This document shows positions 36,561 through 45,626 of a DNA stretch of 64,000 nt, one piece after another. The number at the start of each line of letters is the position of its first letter. The stretch's first letter is position 1. The translations under genes were made by a program, and so were the position numbers. The notes beneath the pieces are model-generated. The model had not been told where the DNA came from. It made no database searches and was given only the letters and a program-made list of their open reading frames with translations. Origin of the DNA: Maribacter sp. (lineage in GTDB: Bacteria; Bacteroidota; Bacteroidia; Flavobacteriales; Flavobacteriaceae); assembly GCA_002749285.1 (NCBI GenBank), contig PDPR01000012.1:62001-126000 (forward strand), in the 5' to 3' direction.

Positions 36561-37208
36561 ATGGAAAAAGATTTAAGCAACTATAGAAAATCCTACGGGA
36601 AAAGTGCCCTTATAGAAGATGCCATATCCGACAACCCCATGGAGTTGTTCCAAAAATGGTTTTATGAAGTAGAGGCTTCCGATACGGTCGAGGAGGCCAA
36701 TTCGATGACTCTTTCGACAATCGGACTTGACGGTTATCCCAAAAGCCGGGTCGTTCTTTTAAAACGGTATACTTACGAGGGTTTCATCTTCTATACGAAC
36801 TATGAAAGTGAAAAAGGTAAGGCCATTGCCGAAGACCCACATGTCTGCCTTTCCTTTTTTTGGCATTCCATGGAGCGTCAAGTGATTATCAAAGGGACTG
36901 CCGAGAAAATCCCAGGGAACTTATCCGATGGTTATTTTGAATCCCGGCCCGATGGAAGTAAGTTGGGGGCCATTGTTTCCGATCAAAGTAGGGTCATAGC
37001 TTCGAGGGAGGTTTTGGAAGAAAACCTAAAGAAGTTGGAGGCACAATACGAAGGCAAGGATATTCCACGTCCCGAGTATTGGGGTGGGTATCTGGTACGC
37101 CCCATATCCATGGAGTTTTGGCAAGGCCGGCCTAACCGGTTGCACGATAGGATCCGGTTTTCGTTGCAGGATGATTTTGATTGGAAGATCGAACGTCTGG
37201 CCCCATAA
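36561..37208 (+). CDS. pdxH: Pyridoxamine 5'-phosphate oxidase
   Basis: A 215-residue FMN enzyme from ATG 36561 (MEKDLSNYRKSYGKSALIED). Core motifs are SRVVLLKRYTYEGFIFYTNY (FMN binding), FFWHSMERQVIIKGTAEKI, the segment SRPDGSKLGAIVSDQS and the C-terminal WQGRPNRLHDRIRF. It oxidises pyridoxine or pyridoxamine phosphate to PLP, the cofactor used by threonine synthase and other enzymes of this window. It lies 175 bp after rnz and 81 bp before the SixA-like gene. Confidence 0.96.
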   Translation: MEKDLSNYRKSYGKSALIEDAISDNPMELFQKWFYEVEASDTVEEANSMTLSTIGLDGYPKSRVVLLKRYTYEGFIFYTNYESEKGKAIAEDPHVCLSFFWHSMERQVIIKGTAEKIPGNLSDGYFESRPDGSKLGAIVSDQSRVIASREVLEENLKKLEAQYEGKDIPRPEYWGGYLVRPISMEFWQGRPNRLHDRIRFSLQDDFDWKIERLAP

Positions 37209-37289
37209 TCCTTATATCGCCTTGATTTTTCAGGGGTTACTTTTGTTGGTTTTTTAATTTTACTGGATCCAATTAAATCGAATAGGTAG

Positions 37290-37775
37290 ATGAAACAGCT
37301 TATTTTGGTACGGCATGGTAAATCCTCTTGGGAATATTCCGTAAATGACAAGGACCGTCCTTTGTTGCAAAGGGGGGTCGGTGATGGCCATTTGGTGGTT
37401 GGTGCCTTTGGTGAAAAGGGCATATTGCCCAATGCGGTTTTTTCGAGTCCGGCCATTAGGGCCATGCATACGTGTCTTATTTTTTTAAGAAAACTTGAAT
37501 TTCCATTTGGCCAATTTGAAATCGCGAATGGACTTTATGATTTTTCGGGGGATTGCGTACTGCGGTTTGTTAAAAAATTGGATAATTCCCTTAATACGGT
37601 CATGTTATTTGGCCATAACCATGCTTTTACCCATCTTGCAAATAGCTTGGGCAGCCAATACATAGATAATGTCCCCACCAGTGGTTTGGTCCATATGACC
37701 TTTGAAATCGATAACTGGAACGACATTACATCGGGAATCACATCGAATATTATTTTCCCTAAACACTTAAAATAA
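37290..37775 (+). CDS. Histidine phosphatase family protein (SixA-like)
   Basis: A 161-residue member of the phosphoglycerate mutase-like superfamily. It opens with the catalytic RHG motif (LILVRHGKSSWE), has FSSPAIRAM with the phosphate-binding Arg, and LFGHNHAFTHLAN with the second catalytic His. E. coli SixA dephosphorylates phosphohistidines on signalling or PTS proteins. The cellular substrate here is unknown. It overlaps the ppk1 start by one base and may belong to phosphate or polyphosphate metabolism by context. Confidence 0.88.
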   Translation: MKQLILVRHGKSSWEYSVNDKDRPLLQRGVGDGHLVVGAFGEKGILPNAVFSSPAIRAMHTCLIFLRKLEFPFGQFEIANGLYDFSGDCVLRFVKKLDNSLNTVMLFGHNHAFTHLANSLGSQYIDNVPTSGLVHMTFEIDNWNDITSGITSNIIFPKHLK

Positions 37776-39859
37776 TGATAAAGGTCAAAAACAAATATAT
37801 AAACCGGGAAATCAGCTGGTTGGGTTTTAATGAAAGGGTGTTACAGGAAAGTGCGGACAAAAACGTGCCACTAATAGAGCGTCTTCGGTTTGTAGGTATT
37901 TTTTCCAACAACCTGGATGAGTTCTTCAAAGTGCGCTATGCTACCGTAAAACGCATTGTCCAAGCGGGGAAAACAGGCAAAAGTGAATTGGGTGGGGAGA
38001 CCGCTAAGAACCTGTTGGCAGAGATAACCAATATTGTTATAGAACAGCAGGAAAAAAGCCTTAATATCCTAAGACAGATACGAAAAGAGTTAGAGGCCCA
38101 AAATATCTTCCAGATAGATGAGGCCCACGTACACATGAACAAGGTACATGAGGAATTCATAAAATCATATTTTGACCAAAAGGTGAGCCCGGTGCTCATG
38201 ACGATCATCTTGAACGATCTTACCGAGTTCCCTACCTTGAAGGATACTGCGGCATACCTTGCGGTGAAAATGGTACTGATTCCGGAAGAAGGTGGGGCCA
38301 GGAACCCAAAAAATGTAAAATATGCCCTTATCGAAATACCAAGGGGAATAGACCGTTTTGTGGTCCTGCCAAAAATCGATGATAAGGACTATATCATTAT
38401 TCTCGATGACCTGATCCGCTATTCACTACGGAATATCTTTACCATGTTCTCCTATGAATCCATCACGGCACATATGATAAAGATTACCCGGGATGCCGAG
38501 TTGGATATCGATAGCGATCTCAGTAAAAGTTTTATAGAGAAAATATCATCCAGTGTCGAGGGCCGAAAAATAAGTGACCCCGTTCGTTTCGTGTATGATA
38601 ATGGAATCGGGAAGGACACTTTACAGTTTCTTAAGGAAAAAATGGATATAGAGGACATTGACAGTGTGATTCCCGGCGGACGCTATCATAACCGTCGTGA
38701 TTATATGGGCTTCCCAAGTCTGGGCAGGGAGGACCTGATGTATAAAAAAATCACTCCCCTTTTGGTAAAAGGCCTTAATACGGAAGGTAGCCTTTTTGAA
38801 AGAATAGCCAAGAAGGATTATCTGCAGTATACGCCCTACCATACCTTCTCCTATGTGATCAAATTTTTAAGGGAAGCCGCTTTGGACCCCAAGGTACGAA
38901 GTATAAAGATCACGGTATATCGCCTTGCGGCCGATTCCCAAGTGGCGGCATCATTGGTCAATGCCGTTAAGAATGGCAAACAGGTAACCATGCAGATCGA
39001 ACTCAGGGCGCGTTTTGATGAACAGGCGAACATAGAATATGCCGAACAGCTACAGGCGGAAGGGGTGAAACTTATCTTTGGGGTCCCGGGATTAAAGGTA
39101 CACAGTAAAGTATGTGTGATAGAAAGGGAAGAAGAGGACAGGATAAAGAGGTATGGCTTTATCAGTACCGGCAATTTCAATGAAGCTACCGCCCGGATCT
39201 ATACCGATTATACCCTTTTTACGGCCAATGCCTCCATTTTAAGGGAGCTGAACAAAGTGTTCGGTTTCTTTGATATGCCTTATAAGATAAACAAATACAA
39301 GCATTTGGTGGTGTCCCCCCATTATACCAAGGCGTATTTCGTTAAATTGATCGATAATGAGATAGAGAATGCAAGAGCGGGGAAAGAAGCGTATATCAAG
39401 ATCAAGATGAACAGTCTAACCTCCTATAAAATGGTTGACAAACTGTACGAGGCGAGTAATGCGGGAGTAAGGATACAGTTGATCATAAGGGGTGTCTGTT
39501 GTCTTGTTCCCGGTGTAAAGGGAATGAGTGCGAATATCGAGGCCATAAGTGTGGTGGATAAATTCTTGGAGCACCCCAGGGTTTTTATCTTCGCCAATGA
39601 AGGGGATCCCAAGGTTTTCATATCCTCGGCCGATTGGATGACCCGTAACCTAATGAACAGGGTAGAGGTAGGTTGCCCTATCTATGATGGGGATATAAAA
39701 CAGGAATTGATCGACACCTTTGGGATCTGTTGGGGCGACAATGTGAAGGCGCGTATTTTTTCCGAGAAACAGGATAATGCATATAGAAGGGACGACAAGC
39801 CCAAAGTACGTTCCCAATTTGCGATATATGATTATTATGCGGAAAAGTTGGATTCTTGA
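37775..39859 (+). CDS. ppk1: Polyphosphate kinase 1
   Basis: A 694-residue PPK1 with the four-domain order. The N domain starts INREISWLGFNERVLQESAD, the head domain spans about 110-310, and two phospholipase D-like C domains follow. The autophosphorylated catalytic His lies in GLKVHSKVCVIE. The first C domain also has LRARFDEQANIEYAEQL, and the second has RGVCCLVPGVKGMS. It makes polyphosphate from ATP reversibly. It overlaps the SixA-like gene. The usual neighbour ppx is not in this window. Confidence 0.97.
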   Translation: MIKVKNKYINREISWLGFNERVLQESADKNVPLIERLRFVGIFSNNLDEFFKVRYATVKRIVQAGKTGKSELGGETAKNLLAEITNIVIEQQEKSLNILRQIRKELEAQNIFQIDEAHVHMNKVHEEFIKSYFDQKVSPVLMTIILNDLTEFPTLKDTAAYLAVKMVLIPEEGGARNPKNVKYALIEIPRGIDRFVVLPKIDDKDYIIILDDLIRYSLRNIFTMFSYESITAHMIKITRDAELDIDSDLSKSFIEKISSSVEGRKISDPVRFVYDNGIGKDTLQFLKEKMDIEDIDSVIPGGRYHNRRDYMGFPSLGREDLMYKKITPLLVKGLNTEGSLFERIAKKDYLQYTPYHTFSYVIKFLREAALDPKVRSIKITVYRLAADSQVAASLVNAVKNGKQVTMQIELRARFDEQANIEYAEQLQAEGVKLIFGVPGLKVHSKVCVIEREEEDRIKRYGFISTGNFNEATARIYTDYTLFTANASILRELNKVFGFFDMPYKINKYKHLVVSPHYTKAYFVKLIDNEIENARAGKEAYIKIKMNSLTSYKMVDKLYEASNAGVRIQLIIRGVCCLVPGVKGMSANIEAISVVDKFLEHPRVFIFANEGDPKVFISSADWMTRNLMNRVEVGCPIYDGDIKQELIDTFGICWGDNVKARIFSEKQDNAYRRDDKPKVRSQFAIYDYYAEKLDS

Positions 39860-39886
39860 TTATGTTAACGGTAATACAATTTAAGC

Positions 39887-40319
39887 ATGAAAGAAAATTG
39901 GTCACGATAGTATTCTTAAAATTTTTAATGAACATACTCCTTGTATAGAAATTTTTCAGGCCGTTTGTGATAAAATCGAAGAACATTATACAGAACAAGG
40001 ATGGAGGTATGCTTGTCCTAGACCGGAAATCACATTCAAAAACAAAGATGTTAGACTAGAAATTGTGTTCTGGCCAAGTAGCAATAACATGTCAGGAAGT
40101 TATGTGGATCCAGCATTGTCAGCTTTGGACATTGTTAAAGAAATGAAATCCAAGGGAATTGAAACTAAAGGTTACATTTTAGGTTTACCCAAACTGTTTT
40201 CTGGACTAAGCCAAGACGTACCCAAAGGAAGAAAAAGAACAATTGGCTTGTTATTTCAATTCAAGCAATTCTACATTTCCCTGGGTGTTGGTAAAGGGGT
40301 CAGTCCAAAAGTACATTAA
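39887..40319 (+). pseudogene. Frameshifted small gene of unknown family
   Basis: From ATG 39887 the frame reads MKENWSR and stops. The overlapping frame is open from 39890 to the TAA at 40319 and encodes about 140 residues without any ATG before its middle: SILKIFNEHTPCIEIFQAVC, then EEHYTEQGWRYACPRPEITF and a hydrophilic C-terminus SLGVGKGVSPKVH. A one-base deletion near the seventh codon would join the two. I do not recognise the family. It lies right after ppk1 and is more AT-rich than its neighbours. Confidence 0.5.
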
Positions 40320-40346
40320 CACAAAAATCGGGTAGGTAGGGTTTCC

Positions 40347-40928
40347 CTATCCGTGTACGGTTTCCTTGGTGCCAAGATCTTTCATGATTTTGGCCTCGTA
40401 CTCCAAAAGATCCTGCCATTTTCGGTTTACCTCTTCCAAGTCCCCATATCGGCGTGCGAATTTTAGGAACATAGTATAATGGCCGGCCTCGCTGACCATG
40501 AGTTTATGGTAGAATTCCGCCAATTCCTTATCCTTTAATTCCTTGGACAACAATCGAAAGCGCTCACAGCTTCTAGCTTCGATAAGGGCCGCATACAGTA
40601 ACCGATGTGTTAATTGGTCGATACGGCTTCCCCCTTTTGGAAAGAATTTCATCAACTCGATCACATATAGGTCCTTTCTATAGCGTCCCAAGGTTTGCCC
40701 CCTTTCGATAATACGGTCATGGACCATCTTAAAGTGCCCCATTTCCTCCCGTGAAAGGGCGACCATTTCCTCAACGAGTTCAGGGTACTCGGGAAAGGAG
40801 ACGATCAGGGAGATGGCCGTACTTGCCGCCTTTTGTTCACAATAGGCATGGTCGGTAAGGATCTCATCAATGTTCTTTTCGACAATATTGACCCATCTTG
40901 GGTCTGTGGGTAGTTTAAGGCCAAGCAT
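40347..40928 (-). CDS. miaE: tRNA-(ms2io6A)-hydroxylase MiaE
   Basis: A 193-residue ferritin-like di-iron enzyme. Iron ligands occur in the first ExxH helix pair (SREEMGHFKMV) and the second (SEAGHYTMFLKFARRYG), with additional Glu in ILTDHAYCEQKAAST and YAALIEARSCERF. It hydroxylates the isopentenyl group of ms2i6A37 in tRNA. The gene is transcribed alone, convergent with the fossil after ppk1. Confidence 0.94.
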   Translation of the reverse strand: MLGLKLPTDPRWVNIVEKNIDEILTDHAYCEQKAASTAISLIVSFPEYPELVEEMVALSREEMGHFKMVHDRIIERGQTLGRYRKDLYVIELMKFFPKGGSRIDQLTHRLLYAALIEARSCERFRLLSKELKDKELAEFYHKLMVSEAGHYTMFLKFARRYGDLEEVNRKWQDLLEYEAKIMKDLGTKETVHG

Positions 40929-41045
40929 ATTTTCTGTTTCTGTTTTTCAAAAATAACAGGAATGTCATCCGTTTCAAAATATGACGGCCATATTTATCCC
41001 GGTATATTCCTTTGGCCATTGTTTCGGGTAGGTTTTTGTGAAATA

Positions 41046-42835
41046 TCAGAGGTCTAGGTCAAACGTTTTTCGAAGTATGTCTATGGCCGGGTTCTTCTCC
41101 CTGAGTTTCCCATATTTCTCCTCAGGGGTAAATGCGAATTTTTTGGCCACCTTTTCGTTGACCGTGATCTTTAGGGTTATAAAGTGGTTGTTGAGGTTCG
41201 TCTGTAAATATTCCATAAGGCCGGACTGCTCCCTTTCTATCTCTTTCTTCATGGTGCCGTTGGGGAGCTCTATCCAAATGGTATTCCCGTTCAATAGTTT
41301 GGGTACATCGGTATGGAGGTTGGATGCCAATATCTTTCTGCCGTCACTTTCCATTTTGTCCACAAAATCCATCCAATGCTTTTGCATTTCCTCTTCACTG
41401 AAGGGATTCCGGGGTAATTTGCTTTCATCGATTAAATCATCTTTTTTGTTCAATTGATGCTCTTTCTTGGCTTTTAGGCTAGATATGGAGAGTCCGGAAA
41501 CACGTTTTTTATGGGATCCAATGTTCATGCTCAAAGGATTGTTTCCGGAGCGGGCAGCCCCCACTGCTGGTTTTGGGTCAGGGTTGGGGTCTTGTGCACC
41601 AGTCTCTTTTTCGGGTGTTGCCACATGTTCCCTACCTATAGGCCCGTCGGTTTTTTCCTTTCCGGTCAGTTGGGTGTTCGTGGGCGGTACGGGAGGATTG
41701 TTCCTGTAAAATGCGGAAGGTGCTATAAATGGAATGGAGCTATTGGCTAAAGCACCGGATTCACTTTTTTTTTTTCAGCCCCAAAGCCAATGGACGCTAA
41801 TTTCATAAGTGAGAGTTCCACCAAGAGTCTTTGGTTTTTGCTGGTCTTGTACTTTAGGTCACAGTCATTGGCAATGTCCAAGGCCTGTAATAAAAAGTCA
41901 TTTGAAGTCAGCTTGGATTGTTCAAGGTAATTCTTTTGGGCGGTTTTCCCTACTTCGAGTAATTCAATGGTCCCTTCATGCTTGCACACCATAAGGTCCC
42001 TGAAATGTGAGGCCAGTCCCGATATAAAATGATGGCCATCAAAGCCTAGGGCCAATGTTTTATTGAATAGGAGCAATAAGCCAGGTATATCGTGTTTCAG
42101 GATATAATCGGTAGCAGTGAAATACGTGTCATAATCAAGGACATTCAGATTCTCGGTGACTGCTTTCCTGGTCAGGCTTTTTCCTGAGAAACTTACTACC
42201 CTGTCAAAAATGGAAAGCGCATCACGCATTGCGCCATCGGCCTTTTGGGCTATGATGTGCAACGCATCATCATCAGCCTCGATCCCTTGGTTTTCTGCGA
42301 TATATTTTAAATAGGATGCGGCATCCTTGACCGTAATACGTTTAAAGTCGAAAATTTGGCATCGGGAAAGGATCGTGGGTATGATCTTGTGCTTTTCAGT
42401 CGTTGCCAAAATGAAAATGGCATGTTTGGGGGGTTCTTCCAGGGTCTTCAAGAATGCATTGAAGGCCGATTGGGAAAGCATGTGTACCTCATCGATAATG
42501 TATACTTTGTATTCGCCCACTTGGGGAGGAATACGGACTTGGTCGATAAGGTTCCTAATATCATCCACGGAATTGTTCGAAGCGGCATCCAATTCGAATA
42601 TATTGAAGGCAAAGTCCTCATCCTCACGTTCCACACCGCTCTGGTTGACCTGTTTTGCAAGGATACGGGCACAGGTTGTCTTGCCTACCCCACGGGGTCC
42701 ACAGAACAATAAGGCCTGGGCCAAATGGTTGTTTTCAATGGCATTGAGCAAGGTATTGGTTATTGCCTGCTGCCCAACGACATCCTTGAATGTCTGTGGT
42801 CTGTATTTACGTGCTGATACAATAAATGGCTCCAA
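41046..42835 (-). CDS. dnaX: DNA polymerase III subunit gamma/tau, encoded across a -1 frameshift at an A11 run
   Basis: The first frame gives the clamp-loader ATPase: SARKYRPQTFKDVVGQQAIT, Walker A GPRGVGKTTCARI, DEVHMLSQSAFNAFLKTLEE and the SRC motif LSRCQIFDFK. It ends with AEKKKVNPVL and a stop at 41747, giving a 362-residue gamma-like form. At GCTGAAAAAAAAAAAGTG (11 A, 41765-41775) a -1 shift, or one extra A in the mRNA, continues as KKSESGALANSSIPFIAPSA. It runs without a stop to 41046, giving a 596-residue tau form, the usual length in this group. I prefer the TTG at 42835 (EPFIVSARKY) as the start: a TATATTTG box at 42874-42881 lies downstream of the only ATG (42898), whose 21 extra residues do not fit the family. 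It could also be a homopolymer sequencing error. Confidence 0.93.
41719..41756 (-). other. Possible stimulatory hairpin downstream of the dnaX slip site
   Basis: GGTGCT (41751-41756) pairs with AGCACC (41719-41724 on the minus strand), and two more A-T pairs lie beyond a mismatch. The stem starts 8 nt after the A run, a spacing seen for -1 frameshift stimulators. The loop of 26 nt makes it weak. Confidence 0.35.
41765..41775 (-). other. Slippery A11 run in dnaX (gamma/tau switch candidate)
   Basis: Eleven A in the coding strand between GCTG and GTG. The downstream tau frame is -1 relative to the upstream frame, as in E. coli dnaX (A AAA AAG). The run is longer than the A9 where Thermus dnaX transcripts slip. 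Confidence 0.75.
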
Positions 42836-42873
42836 TTTGTTTCTCTTTAAAGGTATTAACGCCCCTGTATCTA

Positions 42874-42881
42874 CAAATATA
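42874..42881 (-). promoter_or_regulatory. Candidate -7 element for dnaX
   Basis: TATATTTG on the minus strand fits TAnnTTTG, with a predicted start near 42867, 32 nt before the TTG start at 42835. No matching -33 box was seen. Confidence 0.5.
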
Positions 42882-42946
42882 GAAATAGCGGGGATCATAG
42901 CGGTTTATTTAAGATGGATTAAACACTTTTTTATCAACAATTGGAG

Positions 42947-42954
42947 TAAATTTG
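42947..42954 (+). promoter_or_regulatory. -7 element of the RNase P RNA promoter
   Basis: TAAATTTG ends 6 bp before G42961, the first base of the P1 helix of the RNA, which is the expected spacing for the Bacteroidota sigma factor. Confidence 0.65.
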
Positions 42955-42960
42955 CGGTTG

Positions 42961-43304
42961 GCAGGTCACCTTATCGATCTGGCGGTTATCGCCAGATAGG
43001 AAAGTCCGGACACCATAGTGCAGTATAGCGGGTAACACCCGTCTCCCCGCCAAAAACGGGGACGGACAAGTGCAACAGAAAGAATGTACAGGTAATGCTG
43101 TAGTGAAACCAGGTAAACTCTATACGGTGAAACGTCATGTAAATCAGTGTTCGAGGGCTGCACGCCCGAGCTGAAGGGTAGGCGGTTAGAGCCTTTGGGC
43201 AACCAAAGGTCCAGATAAATGATAAGGACATATCGGCTTTTGTAAGGAGTGATCTTTAACTAAGTCGAGTATGTACAGAATCCGGCTTATGACCTGCTTT
43301 TTTT
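42961..43304 (+). ncRNA. rnpB: RNase P RNA, class A
   Basis: The 5' end GCAGGTCA (42961-42968) pairs with TGACCTGC (43290-43297) to form P1. The conserved core is clear: GGAAAGTCCGGAC near 42999 (CR-I/P4 region) and ACAGAATCCGGCTTA near 43276 (CR-V), with ACAGAAAG and GGTGAAACG-type segments between. The P1 3' strand is followed by eight T, acting as terminator. It is the catalytic subunit that removes tRNA 5' leaders. It lies between the divergent dnaX and the convergent rsmD. Confidence 0.97.
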
Positions 43305-43358
43305 TAACGGAATCGAATTTTTATAGTGGTGTGTCCCATGAGGGATCCAGTAGATGGG

Positions 43359-43907
43359 TCAACCTTCCGCGGTATTTTCAAAAAAGCTGAAAGTACTTCC
43401 CCCGTACCTGCGTTGGTTGGTGAATTGGTCCAATGATGAAAGATCGGTATGTTTTGAATGTTCGATGATCAATACCCCATTCTCATTCAGGAGTTTATTC
43501 TTGAACACCAGTTCAGGTATTTTGGCAAATTCCCCAATAGGGTGATCGTAAGGTGGGTCGGCGAAAATGATATCGGCCTTAAAGAGCGTTCTGCCCAAAA
43601 ATTGAAAAACGTCACTTTTAACCGTGGAGATTCCGAAATCGAGCTCCTTCGATATTTTCCCAATGTATTTTATACAGTTATGGTCGGCATCTACCGCAAC
43701 AATATCGGTAGCCCCCCTTGAGGCAAATTCGAAACTGATATTCCCGGTTCCGGCAAATAGGTCCATAAAGGTAGTGTCTTCAAAATGGTAGTTGTTGTTC
43801 AGGATATTGAAAAGGGCTTCCTTTGCCATATCGGTCGTAGGGCGGACCGGCAATTTTTTTGGGGCTGTTAACCTTCTTCCTTTATGTGTTCCAGAGATGA
43901 TCCGCAT
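43359..43907 (-). CDS. rsmD: 16S rRNA (guanine(966)-N2)-methyltransferase RsmD
   Basis: A 182-residue class I methyltransferase. It starts with MRIISGTHKGRRL and PVRPTTDMAKEALFNIL, has the SAM motif MDLFAGTGNISFEFASRGA and the catalytic DPPY in IIFADPPYDHP. It methylates G966 of 16S rRNA in assembling 30S subunits. Its first base overlaps the stop of the DUF3822 gene, so the two are cotranscribed. This pairing is common in Flavobacteriaceae. Confidence 0.96.
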   Translation of the reverse strand: MRIISGTHKGRRLTAPKKLPVRPTTDMAKEALFNILNNNYHFEDTTFMDLFAGTGNISFEFASRGATDIVAVDADHNCIKYIGKISKELDFGISTVKSDVFQFLGRTLFKADIIFADPPYDHPIGEFAKIPELVFKNKLLNENGVLIIEHSKHTDLSSLDQFTNQRRYGGSTFSFFENTAEG

Positions 43908-44740
43908 TATAGGGCACTGATTACGGTGAAATCTATCCTATCTTGTGTGGTATCCGCCATGGGGTAAGCGGTTACAGGGGGTATGAAAACAGTAATGTCC
44001 TTTATGTATTTGTAGCACAGTCCAAAAATTTCATCATCCTCTTCAATAGAGCCGAAAAGCTTAAGTTTTGTCGTTTCCGTTTCCAGTCCTAATTGTTCGA
44101 TCGTAAATAGCAGATAGTAGATGAAATCTTCTTTTGAGGTAAAGGTAAAGCTATTGTGGAGCAATAATTTTTTTTGGGAGATAACGGTAATACTCATTTG
44201 TCGGCCATCAACATGGGTATAGCAAACAGGTTCCTTGGTATTTCCCGAACTATTCAATAAAGCCTCTACCAGGACAGTCCCATTGTGCTTGTATTCAAAT
44301 TCCCCGAACAACCCGAAGATATAATTATTGATGTTCATAAAAGGAACATATACATTTACCATATCATAGTTCTCCAATACATCATAGGCCATATGGTCCG
44401 TAGCTAATATCTTGGCATTCAACTTTAGATAGTTGGCAAGTTCCTTTTCATCGAAGAGGGGTTTTGGTACAAAGCTGAAAAGGCCGTTGCTATGAACAAC
44501 GATCACCTCGGAAAAGGATGCACGGTCGATTTCGTGTTTCTCCAATAAGGCTTTTAGGTTTCCCTGAAGCTCATGGGGGGTCTGTGTTCGTTCGAAAAAT
44601 TGCCTATCGGATTTGGTTATCGTCTTGGAGATAGTGTCCAAAACACAAAAAGAAAGTCCATTCAAGCTAGCTTGAATGGACAGTTTGTTGAATTCTTCCA
44701 ATGGGATATCGCCAGTATTAAAGATCGTCTTTTTTGTCAT
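43907..44740 (-). CDS. DUF3822 family protein
   Basis: A 277-residue protein from the Met at 44740 (MTKKTIFNTGDIPLEEFNKL). It has the two-lobed actin/ASKHA-like sequence pattern typical of DUF3822: SIQASLNGLSFCVLDT at the N-terminus and VVHSNGLFSFVPKPLFDEKE near 100. The role is unknown, though it is almost always encoded next to rsmD, as here, which hints at ribosome assembly. It overlaps the upstream gene by 23 bp and rsmD by one base. Confidence 0.82.
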   Translation of the reverse strand: MTKKTIFNTGDIPLEEFNKLSIQASLNGLSFCVLDTISKTITKSDRQFFERTQTPHELQGNLKALLEKHEIDRASFSEVIVVHSNGLFSFVPKPLFDEKELANYLKLNAKILATDHMAYDVLENYDMVNVYVPFMNINNYIFGLFGEFEYKHNGTVLVEALLNSSGNTKEPVCYTHVDGRQMSITVISQKKLLLHNSFTFTSKEDFIYYLLFTIEQLGLETETTKLKLFGSIEEDDEIFGLCYKYIKDITVFIPPVTAYPMADTTQDRIDFTVISAL

Positions 44741-45368
44741 AGATTGGAGGCCAGTTACCACTTGTGCTTACTTGTTCCAATGACCCTACTTTTATTGCGT
44801 CACCATTTACTTCCTCAACACTTACTTGGGCATTTTCACGGTTCAATAGATCTTCGGGTTGGTCATAAAGTACGACGCTTTTTTTGACTTTGGCCTCAAA
44901 AACAGGGGCCTTGTAACCACCTTTGTCTATAATTGCGGATTTCATCTCGAATTTCTCCCCATTGGCGGCATAAGGTACATCCATCAGGCTTTTATAACGG
45001 TCATCCTTTCCGAATAATGAATCCTTTACGGAAGCAAACCCTAAAGTATCTATGATCTTTATTTCCTTTAAAAGTTCAATACCATAAGTTTTGTCCATTT
45101 CCATATACGAAGAGTCCCTTTGTTGGGTAATGGTATATTTGGCCGTGTCTACAAAGGTAATAAGACTCTTGAAGTCATTTGCGTATTTTCCATTCACCGT
45201 CTTATAGGCTTCCTGGGCATTGCGAATGTCCTTTAACTTGGAAACAACTTTGGCAAAACGTTCACGTTTCACCTTTTTGAATTCGATAGGCCCTGTCACA
45301 GAGTTGTAAATAAGGTAGGCAAATCCGATACAGGCAATCCAAAGTACAATTTGTATTATGGTCTTCAT
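44718..45368 (-). CDS. Membrane-anchored pilin-like conserved protein
   Basis: A 216-residue protein with one N-terminal membrane helix (IIQIVLWIACIGFAYLIY). A charged helix KKVKRERFAKVVSKLKDIRN leads into QEAYKTVNGKYANDFKSL, a layout like the helix and first loop of type II secretion pseudopilins. No prepilin peptidase site is evident. It overlaps the DUF3822 gene, suggesting a three-gene unit ending in rsmD. The family is conserved in Bacteroidota but uncharacterised. Confidence 0.7.
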   Translation of the reverse strand: MKTIIQIVLWIACIGFAYLIYNSVTGPIEFKKVKRERFAKVVSKLKDIRNAQEAYKTVNGKYANDFKSLITFVDTAKYTITQQRDSSYMEMDKTYGIELLKEIKIIDTLGFASVKDSLFGKDDRYKSLMDVPYAANGEKFEMKSAIIDKGGYKAPVFEAKVKKSVVLYDQPEDLLNRENAQVSVEEVNGDAIKVGSLEQVSTSGNWPPIYDKKDDL

Positions 45369-45612
45369 TATCTTATGTGTTAGTTTTTATTTAGAGGTTA
45401 ACACAAATCTACAATTTTTTTAGAAACTGCCTAATATTTTATTGTCGTAATTGTTCATGAATTTCAATTTGAATACAATGCACTTATAAATGGTCTAAAG
45501 GGAACGGATCAGGTACTTGGAACAGCTATCCGAGATAGGGGGCTAAAGCAGTGTCCGGGATTTTCATTGTTAGAATAATGGGGTAAAGGTGTATTTGGCC
45601 AATAATCATGTT

Positions 45613-45620
45613 TATCTTTG
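45613..45620 (+). promoter_or_regulatory. -7 element directly ahead of the helicase start
   Basis: TATCTTTG fits TAnnTTTG and ends 6 bp before the ATG at 45627, so the transcript would begin at or next to the start codon (leaderless). A TTTG lies 15 bp upstream, shorter than the usual 19. Confidence 0.45.
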
Positions 45621-45626
45621 TTTTCT

